Below the pieces are notes generated by a model, which did not search any database, was not told the origin of the DNA, and saw only the letters and a list, made by a program, of their open reading frames with translations. This document shows, one piece after another, positions 5,813 through 9,381 of a stretch of DNA of 9,381 nt. The stretch is from Saprospiraceae bacterium (lineage in GTDB: Bacteria > Bacteroidota > Bacteroidia > Chitinophagales > Saprospiraceae), in assembly GCA_025455635.1 (NCBI GenBank), contig JALOMF010000129.1, positions 1-9,381 on the forward strand, written 5' to 3'. Position 1 is the first letter of the stretch; the number at the start of each line of letters is the position of its first letter. A program made the position numbers and the translations under genes.

Positions 5813-7078
5813 TTAAATGATTGCTGGCAAAACCTTGCCAGCTGCCTCTCCAAAACCGATGCGGATGCCGTCTTTTTCGCCCCAGCCCCGCAGCGTCACC
5901 GTGTCGCCGTCGTTGATGAACTTGCGCTCCGAGCCATCGGAGAGTTGGAGCGGCTTCGAGCCACGCCAGGTCAGTTCCAGCATCGAGCCGTAGCTGTCGG
6001 GCGTGGGGCCGCTGATGGTGCCGCTGCCGCAGAGGTCGCCGATGTTCATGTTGCAGCCGTTGACGGTGTGGTGTGCCAACTGCTGTGCCATGTTCCAGTA
6101 CATGTACTTGAAATTGGAGCGGCTGACCACGGCGCTTGCGCCATTTTCGGCCCTGATTTCCACTTCCAAATGCAAGTCGAAGCTGTGTTCGCCAGTCGTT
6201 TTCAGGTAAGGCAGCGGCGTTGGGTCTTGGCTCGGCCCTGCCGTGCGGAACGGCTCCAGTGCATCCAGCATGACCACCCAAGGGCTGGCCGTGGAGGCGA
6301 AGTTTTTTGCCAAAAAAGGCCCCAGCGGCACGTACTCCCAGCTTTGGATGTCCCTCGCCGACCAGTCGTTGAAGAGCATTAGCCCGAAGATATGCTCCTC
6401 GGCGTTTTCGATGGGGATGGGCTTCCCCAAGGGGTTGGGCTTGCCCACTACGAAGGCCATTTCCAGCTCAAAATCCATCAACTTGGTCGGCCCAAAGACG
6501 GGCTGCTCGCTGCCCTGCGGCAGTGTCTGGCCATTGGGCCGGACGATGGGCGTACCCGATGCCACGATGCTCGACGCCCGGCCGTGGTAGCCCACTGGCA
6601 GGTGCTTCCAGTTGGGCAGCAGGGGGTTGTCGGGCCGAAACATGGAGCCTACGTTGGTGGCGTGTTCTAGACTGGAGTAAAAATCAGTGTAGTCGCCAAC
6701 GTGCACGGGCAGCAGCAATTCCACCTTGTCCATCGGATGCAAGAAGTGCCAGGCCAGGTCCTTGGCTTCGTCGTTGCGCTCGTCGAGCAGCTCGGCCAGG
6801 CGGTCACGCAGCCGTCGAGCCACGGGCTTGCCGAGCGCCATCAAGTCGTTGAGGTAGCGGTTGCTGAAAACCTCGTTGTCCAGTTCCAACTCGTCGAGCA
6901 GGTCGAGGTAGTTGAGCATGGCAAGGTCCACCACGTTCTCACCGATAGCCGTGCAAAGCCGGGGAGTCGGGTTGCTCTTCGTCCTGAAAACGCCGAACGG
7001 TAGGTTTTGGATGGGGAAATCACTATCGGCAGGCACTTCTACCCATGATTTTCGGGTAGGGTCGTTCGCTTTTATCAT
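5813..7078 (-). CDS. fahA: Fumarylacetoacetase
   Basis: This 421-residue cytoplasmic enzyme hydrolyses 4-fumarylacetoacetate to fumarate and acetoacetate, the last step of tyrosine/phenylalanine breakdown through homogentisate. The length matches mouse FAH. By alignment from memory, the metal ligands are Asp132 (in DYTDFYSS), Glu204 and Glu206 (DFELE) and Asp238 (FNDWSARD), and the catalytic base is His139 (EHATNVG). Lys258 in PFLAKNF and the diagnostic PVGYHGRASSIV and QSWEYVPLGPFLAKN blocks are also present. The N-terminal SH3-like domain occupies about residues 1-120. No homogentisate dioxygenase, maleylacetoacetate isomerase or hydroxyphenylpyruvate dioxygenase lies in the window, so the pathway genes are scattered or off window. 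The start ATG (7076-7078) sits at the edge of a 17-base inverted repeat that could hide it in mRNA. The methyltransferase lipoprotein follows 31 bases downstream. Confidence 0.96.
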   Translation of the reverse strand: MIKANDPTRKSWVEVPADSDFPIQNLPFGVFRTKSNPTPRLCTAIGENVVDLAMLNYLDLLDELELDNEVFSNRYLNDLMALGKPVARRLRDRLAELLDERNDEAKDLAWHFLHPMDKVELLLPVHVGDYTDFYSSLEHATNVGSMFRPDNPLLPNWKHLPVGYHGRASSIVASGTPIVRPNGQTLPQGSEQPVFGPTKLMDFELEMAFVVGKPNPLGKPIPIENAEEHIFGLMLFNDWSARDIQSWEYVPLGPFLAKNFASTASPWVVMLDALEPFRTAGPSQDPTPLPYLKTTGEHSFDLHLEVEIRAENGASAVVSRSNFKYMYWNMAQQLAHHTVNGCNMNIGDLCGSGTISGPTPDSYGSMLELTWRGSKPLQLSDGSERKFINDGDTVTLRGWGEKDGIRIGFGEAAGKVLPAII

Positions 7079-7162
7079 TGCTTGATTGTTGGGTTTGTTG
7101 GGTTAGTTTGATTGTTGTGAGGGTTGTCGTTATCCGAGCAACAATCCCAACAATCAAGCAAT
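7077..7162 (-). repeat. 17-base perfect inverted repeat covering the fumarylacetoacetase start
   Basis: On the + strand ATTGCTTGATTGTTGGG (7077-7093) and CCCAACAATCAAGCAAT (7146-7162) are exact inverted copies, separated by 52 bases. Read on the - strand, the arm next to fumarylacetoacetase includes the first two bases of its ATG. A shorter pair, GATTGTTG (7110-7117) and CAACAATC (7139-7146), is nested inside, touching the outer arm at 7146. The element fills most of the 96-base gap after the T9SS gene. In a - strand transcript it could form a stem that ends the T9SS message or controls access to the fumarylacetoacetase start. It is built of the same CAACAATC words seen before the gene at 2899. 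Confidence 0.75.
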
Positions 7163-7174
7163 CCAACAATCACT

Positions 7175-9381
7175 TTATTTTTCTACAACAATTTTTTTGG
7201 TCAAAACGCCGCTGCCACTGCGCAGCCTGAGCAGGTAAACCCCACTCGGCAGTGCCGTTAGGTCGAGTTGGGCAGACAGGCTACCGACTGGCACAGGTTG
7301 GTTTTTCAGCATGACACCGTTCACGGCGTACAGGCTTGCGTCCATGTTTTCAAAACTTGGTTTTGAAAAAAGCACGTTCACCACATCGCTGGCCGGGTTC
7401 GGCAACACGTTGATGGTCAGGCCATTGAGTTCGTCCACGCTGTTCACAATCCAAGTGGTGAAACTGAACGCAGCAGGTGTGGTGCCGCCGCAAATATTGA
7501 AAGCCGTTACCCGCCAGTAGTACGTGGTGTTGATGGCCAGTGGCAGCGACGGCGTGTAGTTCGTCTGCGGCACCGTGACCGTGAAGGCGATATTGTTGAA
7601 ATTCAGGTCGGTGGCCACGTCCAGTTTGTAATTGGTGGCGCCGGGCACACTGTTCCAATCGAAGAGGGTCATCGGGTTTACGCTAGTCGCACCGTTTGCG
7701 GGAGCAACAAAAACGGGCGCCGCAGCAAGCGAGTTCACGATAAGGGCGAAGGTTTCGGTGACATTGTTGTTGCCATCGGCGCCAGTGATGGTCACGGTGT
7801 AGTTGCCCGGGGCCACATTGCTCAAGTTCAGCACGAGGGCTTGGTCGCTGCCCGCTGGTGCTGGGTTTTGCGGGAAGCTGAAGGTCGCACCTGTGGGCAG
7901 CCCGGTGGCAGCCAAGGTCACGCCGCCCGACTCGAAGCAATCGCCAATGTTCAGCGTGAGGCTCGGGTTGGCGGTAGGGCAGGCGGTCACGGTGGGCGGT
8001 GCGGTGAACTGTAGGTCTTCCACCGTTGTGAACGAAATCGGGGCAGTCGGCTGCGAGGAGCCGCAATCGTTTTTGGCCTCAATGGTCCAGAAATACTCGG
8101 TGCAGGGAGCCAAGCCCGCCACAGCGGCGGAGGCTTGCAGCGAGTTCCCTTGAAAAACCAGCGCAGTCATGCCGGGGTCGGTGGCTACCCTAATTATGTA
8201 GGTGTCGGCGTTATCGGACCACGACAGCACGGGCAGGGTGCTCACGCCTGTGGCACCGGGCGCTGGCGCAATCGTCGTGGGCGAGTTCGGCACACCGTTC
8301 ACCGTCCATTGGATGGTAGTGCTGCCGTTGTTGCCCAGCCCGTCGGTGGCCTCCACCTCGAAGCTGTAGCTACCTGCCGTACTGGCTCCGTACACCAACA
8401 CTTCTACCTGTGACCCCGGTTGGGCGGGATTTGTGGCAAATATGGCAGTTGCGCCAGCAGGTAGGTTGGCGGTGGATAGCGCAACCCCGCCGGCTTCGTC
8501 GAAGGCAGTGCCGAGCGTCACCAAGAAGATGGCATTTTCGCCCAAGCAGCTTTCGACCGAAGTGCTGGAAGGGGTCACCGAAAGGTCGTCGGGGATGGTG
8601 CTGCACAGGTCGAGGCCCCAAGCGACGAGCGTCCCGCCGTCTTGGTCTTCATCGTCATAAACCGTGAGCGTCCAAGTGCCGAAAATCGGCTCGCCGTTGA
8701 ATGCGCTGAGTGCTTCGAGCGGCTGGAAACTGCCCTGAATGGCTGGCGGGGTTGTGCTGCACATCTGGTCAAAATCAGTGTAAGTGGCGGTTGCTTCATC
8801 ATCAAAGCTGACTAGCACGTCGTTTTGTGAGCAATCGCCGTCAGCTGGGCTGCTGAACACCTGCACGGTCGTTCCCGAAGGGGAGGTCAATTCCACCCGG
8901 AGGTCGCCTACCCAAGTGTGCTGGATATTGAGGCCCGTCAAATTTAGGTCGTCCACTAAGCCGGAGGCGCTCACCGTGAGCGTGGAGGTGACGAATGTGC
9001 CGCCTTGTGTGGTAATGGTCTGCGGCACGTTCGCTGAGATGACAGGGGCGCAGGTCACGGTGCCGGTCGTGAAAGTAGAAGCCGTGCCGGGCCATTGGCC
9101 CAAGCCGCAGATGTTCTCGCCACGCACCCGCCAGTAGTAGGTGCTTTGTGCTGTCAGTTGCACCATGCTGGTGTAGTTGCCCGTCGTAAGGTTGGTGGCC
9201 GATTCGATGATACTGTTGAAGGCCGGGTCGGTGGCTACTTCGAGGCTGTAATTTGTATTTGGGGAAACTGCCCAACTGAAAACAGGCGTCAGACCGATGC
9301 CCGCTGCACCATCGAGCGGGAAGCTGGGGACTGGCGCTGCGGGCGTTTGCGAAGCGACAAAAAACTGTAGGTTGCTGCTGT
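7175..9381 (-). CDS. T9SS-exported modular surface protein, N-terminus beyond the window
   Basis: The - strand frame is open from the right edge to a TAA at 7175-7177, giving 734 residues; the true start is off window. An internal ATG at 9166 lies within a domain and is not the start. Modules in order are an Fn3-like repeat (to about 9062, ending YYWRVRGENICGLGQW), a proprotein-convertase P domain (about 8603-9046, with HTWVGDLRVELTSPSGT and FGTWTLTVYDDEDQDGGTL), an Ig-like repeat (8294-8593), Fn3-like (8021-8293), a second Ig-like repeat (7727-8020), Fn3-like (7451-7726), and a type A T9SS sorting domain (about 7178-7429) with VLPNPASDVVNV, LPSGVYLLRL and basic KKIVVEK. The sorting domain implies export by PorSS/T9SS and anchoring on or release from the cell surface. 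P domains usually accompany secreted proteases, so a metallo- or subtilisin-type protease may lie upstream, but none is visible here. Confidence 0.92.
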   Translation of the reverse strand, partial: SSNLQFFVASQTPAAPVPSFPLDGAAGIGLTPVFSWAVSPNTNYSLEVATDPAFNSIIESATNLTTGNYTSMVQLTAQSTYYWRVRGENICGLGQWPGTASTFTTGTVTCAPVISANVPQTITTQGGTFVTSTLTVSASGLVDDLNLTGLNIQHTWVGDLRVELTSPSGTTVQVFSSPADGDCSQNDVLVSFDDEATATYTDFDQMCSTTPPAIQGSFQPLEALSAFNGEPIFGTWTLTVYDDEDQDGGTLVAWGLDLCSTIPDDLSVTPSSTSVESCLGENAIFLVTLGTAFDEAGGVALSTANLPAGATAIFATNPAQPGSQVEVLVYGASTAGSYSFEVEATDGLGNNGSTTIQWTVNGVPNSPTTIAPAPGATGVSTLPVLSWSDNADTYIIRVATDPGMTALVFQGNSLQASAAVAGLAPCTEYFWTIEAKNDCGSSQPTAPISFTTVEDLQFTAPPTVTACPTANPSLTLNIGDCFESGGVTLAATGLPTGATFSFPQNPAPAGSDQALVLNLSNVAPGNYTVTITGADGNNNVTETFALIVNSLAAAPVFVAPANGATSVNPMTLFDWNSVPGATNYKLDVATDLNFNNIAFTVTVPQTNYTPSLPLAINTTYYWRVTAFNICGGTTPAAFSFTTWIVNSVDELNGLTINVLPNPASDVVNVLFSKPSFENMDASLYAVNGVMLKNQPVPVGSLSAQLDLTALPSGVYLLRLRSGSGVLTKKIVVEK
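7451..8593 (-). repeat. Duplicated Ig-like plus Fn3-like module pair in the T9SS protein
   Basis: Two units, about 8021-8593 and 7451-8020, each encode an Ig-like repeat followed by an Fn3-like repeat. The Ig-like halves share a GGV-LP-GAT-NPA-GS pattern followed by G-Y and DG-N residues. The Fn3-like halves share P-GAT-V, VATD and a Y-W then N-CG end (EYFWTIEAKNDCG and TYYWRVTAFNICG). Divergence at the protein level shows an old duplication. A third Fn3-like copy lies before the P domain at the window edge. Confidence 0.75.

Noticed and set aside
5782..5853. 24-residue N-terminal extension of the methyltransferase lipoprotein
   Set aside because: It would overlap fumarylacetoacetase and push the lipoprotein signal away from the N-terminus; the ATG at 5781 gives a normal signal.
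5807..6382. 191-codon open frame on the + strand
   Set aside because: It is a shadow of fumarylacetoacetase, whose catalytic residues cover the same bases.
7079..7174. CRISPR-like array from the repeated CAACAATC words
   Set aside because: The repeats are under 12 bases, irregularly spaced and partly inverted, with no unique spacers and no cas genes.
9164..9166. ATG as start of the T9SS protein
   Set aside because: It falls inside an Fn3-like repeat and the same frame continues without a stop to the window edge with matching Fn3-like sequence.

Overview
The window looks like a chromosomal segment of a G+C-rich member of the Bacteroidota, plausibly from the Saprospiria/Chitinophagales side. 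The evidence is a type IX secretion (T9SS) C-terminal sorting domain on a large modular surface protein, no Shine-Dalgarno-type sites before the starts, a Bacteroidota-style lipoprotein methyltransferase, and an ORF6N/KilA-N family DNA-binding gene. The lineage below phylum level is inference. No tRNA, rRNA, CRISPR array, IS element or transposase was seen.

Layout, left to right. The + strand starts with the tail of an unidentified gene (3-146). Its TGA overlaps the likely ATG of a secreted family 18 chitinase (143-1546) in an ATGA junction. A 177-base gap follows, holding a 29-base near-perfect palindrome, and then a small ORF6N-domain gene (1724-2230) that carries a second, perfect version of the same palindrome inside its coding sequence. 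Next is a two-gene molybdenum hydroxylase unit of the isoquinoline 1-oxidoreductase type: a [2Fe-2S] subunit (2340-2795) and a Tat-exported molybdopterin subunit (2899-5055). The remaining genes are on the - strand and meet the hydroxylase gene tail to tail with three bases between. In transcription order they are a T9SS-exported multidomain protein with P-domain, Ig-like and Fn3-like modules (7175 to beyond 9381), fumarylacetoacetase (5813-7078) and a lipoprotein with a class I SAM-methyltransferase fold (5059-5781).

How the genes relate. The two hydroxylase subunits should form one periplasmic enzyme, with the signal-less iron-sulfur subunit probably carried out by the Tat signal of its partner. 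Fumarylacetoacetase is the last step of tyrosine/homogentisate breakdown and is here separated from the rest of that pathway. The chitinase and the T9SS protein fit a polymer-degrading, surface-active lifestyle. The genes do not form one obvious pathway.

The most interesting content is non-coding. (1) A matched pair of 29-base palindromes lies before and inside the ORF6N gene, differing by symmetric base changes that keep the palindrome, which suggests an autoregulatory site or a selected structure. (2) Short A/C-rich, G-poor direct repeats (CAACAAT / TCACGAA type) run up to the ATG of three different genes. (3) A perfect 17-base inverted repeat at the fumarylacetoacetase start would bury the start codon in a stem.
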